From contig JBELML010000021.1 of NCBI GenBank assembly GCA_042095835.1, positions 1 to 64,000 of the forward strand: a stretch of 64,000 nucleotides of DNA, read 5' to 3'. Source of the DNA: DATFKA01 sp042095835 (GTDB lineage: Bacteria; Bacteroidota; Bacteroidia; Chitinophagales; Saprospiraceae). The position numbers and the translations under genes are program-made. The notes beneath the pieces are model-generated. The model made no database searches and was not told where the DNA came from. It saw only the letters and a program-made list of their open reading frames with translations. Shown here piece after piece: positions 55,737 to 64,000 of the stretch (positions are counted from its first letter, which is position 1; every line of letters begins with the position of its first letter).

Positions 55737-57166
55737 AAGTCTGTATGCAAAAGACCGGAGATTGCCCTTACTTCTACCTTGGTTTTTAAGCCTTTTGCAC
55801 GCAATTCAGCTAACTTCTTTTGAGCTTCAATGAGTTTTTGCTCCCGAGAATTAATCAAGAAAAATGAACTAAAACCCAGATCAAATTTTTCTACTTCCGC
55901 ATCTCTTAAGGAAGTATAATCCCGTACGGTAATAATGTATTGATCTATCTGCTTGGTGAGGTTCTCCAATTGATTATAGGCCATCTCCATCTTATTGCCT
56001 AGCTCCAGGGTTTTCTGTTGGCGCTTCCAGTCCGTCTGCTGGATTTTGATTTGATTGAGGTTGAGGTTGGCCCTTTGCTTACGCAAAAAAAGTGGAAAGG
56101 AGAGATTCACTCCAGCTTTATAATTCTCTGTAAGTAGATTATTAAAAGCCGAACGATCATCTGCTCGAAAGGCATTAAAACTGGTCCCGTCTGCCAGGAA
56201 ATTATAGGAAACTGTCAGCTTGGGTTTGAGTTGCTCGCGCCGCCAGCGTTGTTCGATTTCTAATTGCTCTATTTGATATCTGTACTGTAGCAAGTCTGGT
56301 TGAGCGCTGGCAAACTGTTGGTTATATGCTTGCCATTGGGTATCTGTAAATTGCTCTACGAGTTGCTCATTTAGGGTCAAGGATCTCGTCCCTGGAATGA
56401 CCTCAATAGGTGTTAGGTCTTGAGTCCATAGGAAATTAGATAATTTCAACCGGGACTTTTGCAGTTCGTTTTGGGCATCAAATAAGGCAGTTCTTCTAGT
56501 CTGCACCTGGATGCTGCTTTCTAGCGTATCAATGGCAGATTTATACCCTTGCTCCTCTTGTACCCTGAGGGCAGCGAGTCGATTGATGGCCAATTCCAAA
56601 GCATTCTGATCGATCTCTACTTTCCGCTGAGCTAAACTCCAATCCCAATAAGCATTAGCTGCTTTTAGTAATAAATCATTAAGCATACTGATTCGCTGCG
56701 CATCATTCAAATTGGCCAGTAGCTGTGCTTGTGCTAAATCAGCTCTGCGCTGATCAATCACTAATCCTTGTAGTAGATTAACCTCTATACCTAACTCCGC
56801 CTGTCCAGCATCTGGCAAGCTTCGCTCAGGGTTTAGAAAAATACCATCTGTCCAATTGAAGCCACCTTTGAGTTTGATGCCATACCAAGTAGGCACCTCC
56901 AGTTTGGCTTCACCAATGGTGAAATATTCTTTACCATCAAAAGACTTTTGCTCCAAACCTCCTTTGATCTTAGGATCAAAAGCACCCCGTGATTTTAATA
57001 CGTAGGCATCTGCCTCTGCTAGCATCAAAGCAGCCTGCTTAGCCACTGGATGATTATTGATCACCAGTTTAAGGTAGTCATCCAGGGACAAGTTGTCTTG
57101 ACTAGTCTGGCTCCACAGTCCATTACTGATGAATAGAATTAGAATAATCACAAAAGATCGCTTCAT
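55733..57166 (-). CDS. TolC family outer-membrane efflux/secretion channel
   Basis: 477 aa with a signal peptide (1-19, LWSQ). Two repeats of long coiled helices with barrel strands between: LDDYLKLVINNHPVAKQAAL, WYGIKLKGGFNWTDG, NDLLLKAANAYWDWSLAQRK, AALRVQEEQGYKSAIDTLES, LKPKLTVSYNFLADG, NLSFPLFLRKQRANLNLN. Forms the outer-membrane exit duct of an export complex with the adjacent HlyD-type and ABC proteins; it begins at the base after the HlyD stop codon. Confidence 0.92.
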   Translation of the reverse strand: MKRSFVIILILFISNGLWSQTSQDNLSLDDYLKLVINNHPVAKQAALMLAEADAYVLKSRGAFDPKIKGGLEQKSFDGKEYFTIGEAKLEVPTWYGIKLKGGFNWTDGIFLNPERSLPDAGQAELGIEVNLLQGLVIDQRRADLAQAQLLANLNDAQRISMLNDLLLKAANAYWDWSLAQRKVEIDQNALELAINRLAALRVQEEQGYKSAIDTLESSIQVQTRRTALFDAQNELQKSRLKLSNFLWTQDLTPIEVIPGTRSLTLNEQLVEQFTDTQWQAYNQQFASAQPDLLQYRYQIEQLEIEQRWRREQLKPKLTVSYNFLADGTSFNAFRADDRSAFNNLLTENYKAGVNLSFPLFLRKQRANLNLNQIKIQQTDWKRQQKTLELGNKMEMAYNQLENLTKQIDQYIITVRDYTSLRDAEVEKFDLGFSSFFLINSREQKLIEAQKKLAELRAKGLKTKVEVRAISGLLHTDF

Positions 57167-58546
57167 TTATTTTACTGATTTAAGCGGTGCTTTCAATTTA
57201 TCTAATGATTTATCTGTTTCCTTATTCGCGCCTGTCAAGTCGGGTGGGAAGCCATTCAACTCTCGCCATACTTCGTACCACAATGGAACCCTACCCAGTA
57301 GGGCAATTCCCTGTGCTCCAGAACCTGGTCGTAGTGCAGATGGCCATGGCTTTTCGGTATCTTCCGGGGAGACCAATATTCTATAGCGCCCATTCGAGCT
57401 AATATTATTATCGATGGCTACTACTTTACCACTAAAGGTACCATAGGAAGCTGTAGGCCAGCCGCTAAAAACAATGGCAGGCCAGCCATCAAAAATGAAT
57501 CGTACTTCATTGCCCAATTCGATTAGCGGTAGGTCCATAGGACGTACAAAAATCTCTACGGCTAGTTCAAAATCAACAGGCATTATGCTTACAATCGCAT
57601 CTCCCTCTTTGATCGTTTCACCAATACCTGGAGTTAAAGCCAGTGTGATATAAGCATCTTGAGGAGAGGTGATGTAATAAAATTGGCTCCGCTGCTCGTA
57701 ATTAGAAGCTTGAATCTGCAATTTATTTGCATCAGCATTGGCCGTTAACTGTTGAGAAATAGTCCCAAAGCGATCAGACTCCGCTTTTTGGATTTTTTGC
57801 TGGTACTCGTTATCAATATTATTGAAAGCAATGCGGGCATTGAGTAGCTCATTTTTACTGATGATAAACTTCTGTTCAGCGGCTACTTGCTTGGCATTGG
57901 TCTCCTGCACCTTGAGTCGCTTGGATTCCAACTCTATGAGTGGGATATAGCCTTTACCATACATGGTCTCACTCCGCTTCAACTGCTGCTTCGCGATATC
58001 GTAGTCGATCTTTGCACGCTCCACTTGGATACTATCTGAGGTGATTTTATTCTGGCTTTGAATGATCTTATTTTGCAGTTGTTCTTTTTTGAGTTTCAAC
58101 TCCCTGCGCATATTCACGACTTGCTGTTCAAGGGCTACTGCTTTGTTGGCATAGGAATCAGCGCTTCCTCTTTTCGCAGCTACTTGCTCCTGCGTACGAC
58201 TGACAATATCCGGATCGAAATACTCCGCTTTAATCTCCGATAGATAAGCGATGGTATCTCCTTTTTTGACCACCTCCCCTTCTCTTACGTACCACTCTTC
58301 GATCCTACCTGCAATGGTAGAGTGGATAGTCTGTGGCCGATGCTCTGGTCGGAGCGTAGTCACATTACCATCTGCTTGAATATTCTGTGTCCAGGGCAAG
58401 AAGAGAATAACGACAACCACTAAAAGCGCCCCGAGTAACCATCTGGTCAACATAGCATGAGAGTCGGTCAGATTCACTCTCGACTGGCAGGTAAAGTCCT
58501 CTAGCTTGACTTCTCCTTGTACGGTATTACTTGTTATATTTAGCAT
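57167..58546 (-). CDS. HlyD-type periplasmic adaptor (membrane fusion protein)
   Basis: 459 aa. One membrane helix (about 35-52) follows a cytoplasmic tail. Half lipoyl domain TIAGRIEEWYVREGEVVKKG; long coiled hairpin (about 110-290: QEQVAAKRGSADSYANKAVA through ITSDSIQVERAKIDYDIAKQ); second half with ITSPQDAYITLALTPGIGE and MPVDFELAVEIFVRPMDLPL; beta-barrel part. It links the inner-membrane ABC protein to TolC. Gene spacing: 83 bp after the ABC gene, immediate contact with the TolC gene. Confidence 0.92.
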   Translation of the reverse strand: MLNITSNTVQGEVKLEDFTCQSRVNLTDSHAMLTRWLLGALLVVVVILFLPWTQNIQADGNVTTLRPEHRPQTIHSTIAGRIEEWYVREGEVVKKGDTIAYLSEIKAEYFDPDIVSRTQEQVAAKRGSADSYANKAVALEQQVVNMRRELKLKKEQLQNKIIQSQNKITSDSIQVERAKIDYDIAKQQLKRSETMYGKGYIPLIELESKRLKVQETNAKQVAAEQKFIISKNELLNARIAFNNIDNEYQQKIQKAESDRFGTISQQLTANADANKLQIQASNYEQRSQFYYITSPQDAYITLALTPGIGETIKEGDAIVSIMPVDFELAVEIFVRPMDLPLIELGNEVRFIFDGWPAIVFSGWPTASYGTFSGKVVAIDNNISSNGRYRILVSPEDTEKPWPSALRPGSGAQGIALLGRVPLWYEVWRELNGFPPDLTGANKETDKSLDKLKAPLKSVK

Positions 58547-58628
58547 GATCTTTTTCTTTTAAAACCTTTTTCTTTTACCTGATTGATCAGGAAAATGGAG
58601 CCAGGAATCCAAGCTCAATAGGATAAGG

Positions 58629-60383
58629 CTAAAGGCTGAATAATTCAGAAATATCATTTTTGAATACAGGTCCAAAGTGTGGACTTCCTTGTATTTGATC
58701 GTATCGGCCCTCCTCCACAATACGGCCCTCTTGCATGATTACGGTACGGTCACAATGTTGAGCAATCAATGGATTATTAGAAACAATAACCAAGGTCCAT
58801 TCATGATTTTCTCTAGTCAAAAAACGAATGATGCGGAGTTGCTCGGCTGGTTCGAGTTTCTCAAAGAACTCTTCAAAAACGATCAATTTAGGTCTGGCGG
58901 CAATCGCTCTGGCTAATAATATCTTGGCTCTGATACTACCCGGAATATTGGTACCTCCTGGCTTTAGCTCCGTATCGAAGCCATCGGGTAAATCTCTTAA
59001 GTGCTGGTTCAATCCGGCTTTTTCGGCAGCCCAAAGCACTTGTTTTAGATCTACATCATCGTAGCCAAGGTTGATGTTATCAAGGATAGAGCCCCGAAAG
59101 ATGTCAGATAATTGGGTATAATTCCCAATATGTCTTCTCAAGCTTGATTTATTCAAACTCTTGAGGGGAATGCCGTTAAAACTAATTTGTCCTTGATAGT
59201 GATTATATAGACCAGAAATCAGCTGGGAAAGCGTGGCCTTACCGGAGCCATTATAGCCAGCAATATTCAGGACCTCTCCTGGCTTCATATGCAAATGAAT
59301 ATCCTTTACCGTGTTTTTATTAGAATCTTCAAACTTGAAGCATACTTTTTCGAGTTTGACATTCAAGCCTTTATCATTATCAATTTCCTCATAGTCAATG
59401 CCATCTCTTCTCTCAAGTGGTAGATCTACCACCGCTCCTATTTTTTCGACGGCTGTCAAGACATCATAAATGGTTTCCATACTCAGAATAAGCTTCTCTG
59501 CCGAGCTCATTATTTGTAGTACAACAATCTCCGCTGCTACAAACTGTCCGATATTGATACTGTTGTCAATCACCAAAGAACTCCCTAGCAGCAGTAAGCC
59601 CAAGGTGATGATGGTTTTAAAGGCTACAATATTTCCGTATTGCATCAATAGTATCCGGAAGTGGGCCTTGCGATTATCAAGGTAGTTCGAGACTAGATCA
59701 TCCGTTTGGCGTAGTGGCAGTTTATCATCTCCGGCCATTTTGAAAGTGGTCAAAGCACGGGCCATCTCCTCCAACCAATAGACCACTTGGTATTTGTACT
59801 TAGATTCATTCAAGCTGGTTTTCAAACCACCTGGTCCCGTAATCCGGATAATAATGACTAACAAAAACAATAGAATAATGCCGAAAAAGACAAAAAATGG
59901 GTGATAAAAAGAGATCAGTAATAGACCAAATACAATGTTGAGCCCTGCTGTTGAAAAGTCCATCAGCAGCTTAGGCACTCCTTTTTGTAAAGTGAGGGTA
60001 TCAAAAAAGCGGTTGACCAACTCGGGTGGATAGTCTTTAAGCATTTTCTCTAGGTTCAGCTTTGGAATCCGGTAGGCAAATTCAAAGGCTGAGCGGGCGA
60101 AAATACGACGCTGCAAGGTCTCCGTCACCGTAATTTGCATCACAGTCAAGAAACCTGTAAGTGCTGTACCTACCGTAACAACAGTAACAAGAATTAGTAA
60201 GGAAGTCGATAAGGAACCTCCTACAATAAGACCAATAATTGCCTGAATACCCAGCGGCAGAGAAAGGGTGATTAAGCCAGCGAAAATAGCATAGATATAG
60301 ACATAGGTGATATCCCTATTATCCAATTTGAGCATACTAAAAAATCGCTTAACCGCCGACCATTTCGTTTCGTTGGTTGTCAT
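58629..60383 (-). CDS. ABC exporter half-transporter with degenerate ATPase motifs
   Basis: 584 aa from ATG 60383 (60437 also in frame). Six-helix type 1 exporter membrane domain (about 20-310), then a nucleotide-binding domain. All key motifs deviate: Walker A is GYNGSGKAT (Ala for the Ser/Thr after Lys, about residue 375); the LSGGQ signature reads IPGSI within GGTNIPGSIRAKILLARAIA; Walker B is LIVFEEFFEKLEP (Glu for the metal-binding Asp); and the switch His region reads VSNNPL (Asn for His). The ancestry is plainly ABC exporter, like type I secretion permeases, but without a peptidase domain. Either slow/inactive or partnered with a normal ATPase elsewhere. Confidence 0.85.
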   Translation of the reverse strand: MTTNETKWSAVKRFFSMLKLDNRDITYVYIYAIFAGLITLSLPLGIQAIIGLIVGGSLSTSLLILVTVVTVGTALTGFLTVMQITVTETLQRRIFARSAFEFAYRIPKLNLEKMLKDYPPELVNRFFDTLTLQKGVPKLLMDFSTAGLNIVFGLLLISFYHPFFVFFGIILLFLLVIIIRITGPGGLKTSLNESKYKYQVVYWLEEMARALTTFKMAGDDKLPLRQTDDLVSNYLDNRKAHFRILLMQYGNIVAFKTIITLGLLLLGSSLVIDNSINIGQFVAAEIVVLQIMSSAEKLILSMETIYDVLTAVEKIGAVVDLPLERRDGIDYEEIDNDKGLNVKLEKVCFKFEDSNKNTVKDIHLHMKPGEVLNIAGYNGSGKATLSQLISGLYNHYQGQISFNGIPLKSLNKSSLRRHIGNYTQLSDIFRGSILDNINLGYDDVDLKQVLWAAEKAGLNQHLRDLPDGFDTELKPGGTNIPGSIRAKILLARAIAARPKLIVFEEFFEKLEPAEQLRIIRFLTRENHEWTLVIVSNNPLIAQHCDRTVIMQEGRIVEEGRYDQIQGSPHFGPVFKNDISELFSL

Positions 60384-60492
60384 AGATTTGGAATTCTTGT
60401 GGTGTTTTATTAAACATACAACACCATAACCCGACAAGCCTTAAGAAAGTTTTGCGCAAGGAATAAAACTTCCATAAAAAATAGTAATACTA

Positions 60493-60786
60493 TCAATTAA
60501 CCTTTTTATAACTCAAAATAGCCAACAAATTAAGGGCTATTGCCATGAAAACTGTGGCCCGGAAATTCCAGAGGACATCAACAAAAGTGCTCCCCTTGAG
60601 CAAGACCGATCGCATCACATGAACGAAATGGGCAATAGGATTAGGAATGGTCAGGTACTGCGCCCATTTGGGCATACTTTCGATAGGCGTAAACAAGCCT
60701 CTCATCAATATAAATATGATCACAAAGAAGAACGTGGTGAAAAGTGCTTGTTGTTGGGTATCTGAAATATTAGAGATAAAAAGGCC
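60493..60786 (-). pseudogene. C-terminal remnant of an ABC-2 type permease
   Basis: The readable frame gives NISDTQQQALFTTFFFVIIF, LMRGLFTPIESMPKWAQYLT and PNPIAHFVHVMRSVLLKG, the last two membrane segments of an ABC-2 permease (YhhJ-like), ending normally at 60493. Upstream it runs straight into a transcription terminator and a stop at 60798, so roughly three quarters of the gene is missing. A GTG at 60723 could start a 76-aa product, but this is most likely a deletion remnant. It sits directly upstream of the degenerate ABC gene. Confidence 0.75.
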
Positions 60787-60808
60787 AGGCAGCCTTTACT
60801 ACCCAGCC
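60778..60808 (-). terminator. Rho-independent terminator of the YceI gene
   Basis: On the minus strand GGCTGGGTAGT and GCTGCCTGGCC pair (with several G-T pairs) around AAAG and are followed by TTTTT. It lies about 70 bp after the YceI stop and abuts the ABC-2 remnant. Confidence 0.7.
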
Positions 60809-60878
60809 TAATAATCATTTTACCTTACTTTTCTATTGTCATTGCCTGCTCTAATTAGAACCTTATGGTACTTGAGAA

Positions 60879-61412
60879 TCACTTCTTCACAGGTACCTTC
60901 AAGTCAATGACAATATCCTTGCCTACCGTAAAGCCGGCGGCATTGCCTTTGATCCCATAATCTTTTCTATTTACTGTAAAAGAGCCCTCGAATACGGCTC
61001 TAGTGCCTTTATCATTAAAAGTAAAAGGGATGGTAATTTCTTTGCTGACACCATGTAAAGTCAGCTTACCCTTCACTCTAAAGAGATCCTTATCCTTACT
61101 AAAAGCACTAGACTCAAAGCGAATCGTAGGATATTTTTCGGCATGGAACCAGCTTTTACCTTTGGCATGTTTGTTTTTGGTGGAATTCCCTGTTTCAATG
61201 GTATTCACCTCTACCGAAACATCCATTTTAGACGCAGGCAAATTATTGGGATCAAATTGAATACGACCATTTAGGCCTTCAAAGGTGCCCTTAGCGGCTC
61301 TGGTAGCAAAGGCCACTTCATAATTTCGATCAACATTCCAAGTGGTCCTACTACTGAATGCTAATGTCGTTGTAACTAAAGCTAATAAGCTAAAAAAAGT
61401 CAGTTTTCTCAT
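60879..61412 (-). CDS. YceI family periplasmic protein
   Basis: 177 aa with a signal peptide (1-19). TWNVDRNYEVAFATRAAKGT, RIQFDPNNLPASKMDVSVEV, KSWFHAEKYPTIRFESSAFS, LTLHGVSKEITIPFTFND and RKDYGIKGNAAGFTVGKDIV are the lipocalin-like YceI pattern that binds polyisoprenoid lipids in known members. Likely a periplasmic lipid or hydrophobe carrier. Single gene with its own terminator. Confidence 0.93.
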   Translation of the reverse strand: MRKLTFFSLLALVTTTLAFSSRTTWNVDRNYEVAFATRAAKGTFEGLNGRIQFDPNNLPASKMDVSVEVNTIETGNSTKNKHAKGKSWFHAEKYPTIRFESSAFSKDKDLFRVKGKLTLHGVSKEITIPFTFNDKGTRAVFEGSFTVNRKDYGIKGNAAGFTVGKDIVIDLKVPVKK

Positions 61413-61496
61413 GATTATCTAAGTTTTGATAATTGAATCCGGTATAGCATAAATAGGTATTATTAGTTGGTGTAATTAAAACAAGGTTTCGACCTA

Positions 61497-61925
61497 CTAA
61501 CCATTAATAAACTTGAGTTGTAGGCTTTTATTGGCTCCATTCATTTGGAAAGAAGACTTTTTGTAAGTTGGTTTACCTAATTTTGTCATATTCGAAGCAC
61601 CCACTAGTTCCTTCGGAATGCCTATCATATTTCGGTCAGCAGTACCATTCCCATTTTTATCTAAAAACACAGAAACGGCGTAGGTTCCTTTCGGGACATC
61701 CTTGAAAGTGTAAGATACCTGGTCGGCGGTTTTCTCTACTTTTGCCATCTTGAAAACTTTTTCTTTTTCCATAGGAAAACCATCTTCAGTCTGAAACAGC
61801 ATAAAAACTAGGGCTCCTTGATGTTTGGATTTTATTTCCGAAACCGTAACGGTCAAGTCGCTATTTTGAGCCAATAGAGGAAAGCTTAGGCCAAAGGCCA
61901 ATAAGATTGCGATGAAACGATACAT
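61497..61925 (-). CDS. DUF2141 family secreted protein
   Basis: 142 aa from ATG 61925, which gives a clean signal peptide (MYRFIAILLAFGLSFPLLAQ); an ATG at 61973 is in frame but adds residues before it. LTVTVSEIKSKHQGALVFML, FKDVPKGTYAVSVFLDKNGN and GTADRNMIGIPKELVGASN are the DUF2141 signatures, a transthyretin-like sheet. Periplasmic or outer-surface; function not established for the family. Confidence 0.88.
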   Translation of the reverse strand: MYRFIAILLAFGLSFPLLAQNSDLTVTVSEIKSKHQGALVFMLFQTEDGFPMEKEKVFKMAKVEKTADQVSYTFKDVPKGTYAVSVFLDKNGNGTADRNMIGIPKELVGASNMTKLGKPTYKKSSFQMNGANKSLQLKFING

Positions 61926-62081
61926 AGTTATTGTATTGATGAATAAATGTTCGAGTACAGCTATGCATAGCATAGTAAAAAGTGTTTATCCAATCTTATC
62001 TCTTGGTGTGTTAAGGCAATTAAGAAACGCGGGTTCCAATTATTTAGTTTAATCAATTGATTTTTTACACCTATAAAACAA

Positions 62082-62137
62082 GAGCCACCCCAAATGAATG
62101 GAGATGGCCCATGTTTTATACGCTTAATTTAAGCGTA
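62082..62137 (-). terminator. Tandem hairpins ending the right-edge giant gene
   Basis: In transcription order: TACGCTTAA/TTAAGCGTA (62137-62119), then GGGCCATCTCC pairing with GGGGTGGCTC (62110-62082) followed by TTGTTTTATAG. Both lie within 85 bp after the stop codon at 62163. Confidence 0.6.
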
Positions 62138-62162
62138 GCTCTCTCTCTGAAGACAAGCTATT

Positions 62163-64000
62163 TTATTCTACTGTAATCATCTTCTTAGTTGCAGTAAGGT
62201 CTCCAAGCGTAAGTGTGTAGAAGAACACACCCGTAGAAGGTAAATCTGTAGCCTTTAGGCTGATTTGATTATACCCTTTGGCAAAGTCCCCTTCAATCAC
62301 TTTGATTGTTTTACCAGCAATATCTTGTAAGGTGATGGTGGCCTCTCCTGCTTCTGGCAAATGGAAGCCGATCACTGTTTCTCCTTTGAAAGGATTAGGC
62401 GTATTCTGGATCAATTCGAACTCGCTATCTAGGGCTACAGCACCATCAATCGCTAGACGGACATCTAATAAATCTCCTTGCACTCTTGTATAAGCCTCTG
62501 CTGCGGTGTAGCGTGAATTCATCGTCAAGACTTCGCTCAACTTGGCATCTCTTGTGGCTCTAATAATCAGACTAAATAGCTGCGGCTGTACGTCTTCTGT
62601 ACCTTTGTTGAAGGAAGTAGTGATCACTCCTTCTTGCGTAAAGACTCCAAAGTGCTCTGCAGTAGCTGCCCCGTCTATGAGTTCAACCATGTCAGCTCCA
62701 TCTAGGGCCAAGGTAAATTGATATCCTTCAATCTCCGACATATCTGCCTTAAAGTCTACTCGATACTCATTACCAGTCACTAAGTCCATCTCTGGAGTGG
62801 TAACAGTGAACATTCCTTTTGCTTCACGAGCATCAACTAAAGCAGATCCATTCACATCACCCACCTTGATCGCCACAAAGGTGGCAAAGTCTTCTTCTGA
62901 CAAGTTGTTGATGTTCTTGATCTCTGGGAAAGAACTTGCCCAAGGATTAGAAGCATTCGGGAAAGTATAGCTGGCATCCACAAATCTCCAACTCGTATTA
63001 TTCTCGAATTCAACATCAATATTTAAAATCAATTTTCTCAATTGAATTAAATCTAGTGTAGTGACAGATTTTGAGTTGTTTACATCAGCAGCAATCATTT
63101 TATAAGGACTATCTAATAAGGCAGTACCCAAGATATGCTTTTGAATCACAATCAAATCAAAGGTAGAGATACCGTTGCGATGATTATCATCTTTCATTGG
63201 CGTCACTGAGTAATCATGACCTTGCTCTAATCTATTAAACCCAAATTCACCTTGGATATTGGTCATCACCTTTTTAGCGATATTACCCGAAAGATTGACT
63301 TCTACATCTTCGACTGGTTTTTGATCTTCGGTGTTGATTGCTCCTGCAATCAAACCACTTGAAGCATCTTGCTCACAGGAAGCATTATTATCTTGAACCA
63401 AGACGGTTGTTACACAAAAATCATTATTACCAACAGCATCCCAAGCATGCACTTCGACTTCGACTAATCCACCAGCATCCTCACAGGTAAAAGTAATTCC
63501 TGTTATAGTGTCTATCGCTGCAGAGTCTAATCTATTGATAGAAAATTGAGTAACCATTGGTTGGAAAGTTCCATTCCCTACTGATACTTCAGAATCACTC
63601 TGCCCACTACAGTCTCCAATTGGCGATGCAATAAAGTCAGATGCCCAAATAACAGCTGCAGCACCTCCGCCCTCAACAGGGCTTAATTCCACAACCATAT
63701 CTTCATGGCAAATAGGAGCCGGTGCCTTATCATCAAATACATCAAACTCGGCTTCTTCTTCAATAATGTTGCCACAGCCATCATTAACGACTACTTTCAC
63801 TTTGTAGTTGTCAATTACTCTGCGCTCACTTACGGTCACGACTATAGTGTCACCGTTTACAGTAGTAGTAGCATTCGCATCTTCGTTCGCACCATTCACG
63901 TATACGGTGGTAGTGATATCTTCAATCGAACAAGCATCTGTAATGGTGATCGTGAAGTTAGTATTAGCCGAACAATCGAAGTTGTTCTCTGAACCCGTAT
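62163..64000 (-). CDS. C-terminal part of a giant T9SS surface protein (runs off right edge)
   Basis: The frame is open to the window edge (about 612 codons seen); an internal GTG at 63899 is not a real start. From the edge: Ig/HYR-like modules (NDGCGNIIEEEAEFDVFDDK, PICHEDMVVEL), then a carboxypeptidase-like fold (VEVNLSGNIAKKVMTNIQGE), a dockerin-like part (IAADVNNSKSVTTLDLIQLR, KVGDVNGSALVD), a cohesin-like sandwich (YRVDFKADMSEIEGYQFTL) and a type A sorting domain (QNTPNPFKGETVIGFHLPEA, STGVFFYTLTLGDLT). The same final four modules in the same order are found in the 1567-aa protein at 21354. Surface or secreted protein; precise role unknown. Confidence 0.88.
   Translation of the reverse strand, partial: TGSENNFDCSANTNFTITITDACSIEDITTTVYVNGANEDANATTTVNGDTIVVTVSERRVIDNYKVKVVVNDGCGNIIEEEAEFDVFDDKAPAPICHEDMVVELSPVEGGGAAAVIWASDFIASPIGDCSGQSDSEVSVGNGTFQPMVTQFSINRLDSAAIDTITGITFTCEDAGGLVEVEVHAWDAVGNNDFCVTTVLVQDNNASCEQDASSGLIAGAINTEDQKPVEDVEVNLSGNIAKKVMTNIQGEFGFNRLEQGHDYSVTPMKDDNHRNGISTFDLIVIQKHILGTALLDSPYKMIAADVNNSKSVTTLDLIQLRKLILNIDVEFENNTSWRFVDASYTFPNASNPWASSFPEIKNINNLSEEDFATFVAIKVGDVNGSALVDAREAKGMFTVTTPEMDLVTGNEYRVDFKADMSEIEGYQFTLALDGADMVELIDGAATAEHFGVFTQEGVITTSFNKGTEDVQPQLFSLIIRATRDAKLSEVLTMNSRYTAAEAYTRVQGDLLDVRLAIDGAVALDSEFELIQNTPNPFKGETVIGFHLPEAGEATITLQDIAGKTIKVIEGDFAKGYNQISLKATDLPSTGVFFYTLTLGDLTATKKMITVE

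Noticed and set aside
1..64000. The left and right giant proteins as two ends of one gene
   Set aside because: The left gene has its N-terminus at 12349 and runs off the left edge; the right gene has its C-terminus at 62163 and comes from the right edge. They are separate genes on the same strand.

Overview
The window looks like chromosomal DNA from a Bacteroidota bacterium of the Saprospiria type. The reasons are the many type IX secretion (T9SS) C-terminal sorting domains, a PorP/SprF protein, very large secreted proteins built from GEVED, SdrD-like, HYR-like and SprB-like modules, a LytS/LytTR pair, a BshC bacillithiol enzyme, almost no Shine-Dalgarno sites, and intergenic regions filled with locally iterated words. 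No rRNA, tRNA, CRISPR array, integrase or insertion sequence was recognised.

Layout. Positions 1-18.5 kb are on the minus strand and form a probable operon. It starts with a small T9SS-sorted protein (18526), continues with three tandem paralogous fibre-like secreted proteins (17946-12409), and ends in a giant surface protein that enters from 12349 and runs off the left edge after more than 4,100 codons. Diverging from it, 19.2-28.4 kb on the plus strand carries an S74-chaperone fibre protein, a 1567-aa beta-helix/cohesin/dockerin-like T9SS protein, a cohesin-like/SprB protein with a type B sorting domain, and a PorP/SprF outer-membrane partner. Together these two operons look like one dedicated surface-structure locus and are the most interesting part of the window.

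28.5-31.1 kb holds a minisatellite and then an ECF sigma factor, a membrane anti-sigma-like protein and a DUF4097-type secreted protein. 31-35 kb holds a NADAR protein, a PagL-like outer-membrane deacylase, and divergent glpK/glpF. 35-40 kb holds bshC, a hierarchical minisatellite, and a LytS-type kinase with its LytTR regulator. 40-46 kb holds another dockerin/cohesin-like T9SS protein, a helical protein of unknown function and an endonuclease/exonuclease/phosphatase-family protein. 46-54.4 kb is mostly housekeeping: dapB, mutS, a small membrane protein, a 2[4Fe-4S] ferredoxin, a TrmH-family methyltransferase with no usable ATG, a lipoprotein with a periplasmic-binding fold, and guaA.

54.6-64 kb holds a class III CoA-transferase, then a TolC/HlyD/ABC export operon whose ATPase domain has lost the usual residues in every catalytic motif, a decayed ABC-2 permease remnant, YceI and DUF2141 proteins, and the C-terminal part of a second giant T9SS protein that runs off the right edge.

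All domain calls come from reading motifs by eye; no database search was run.
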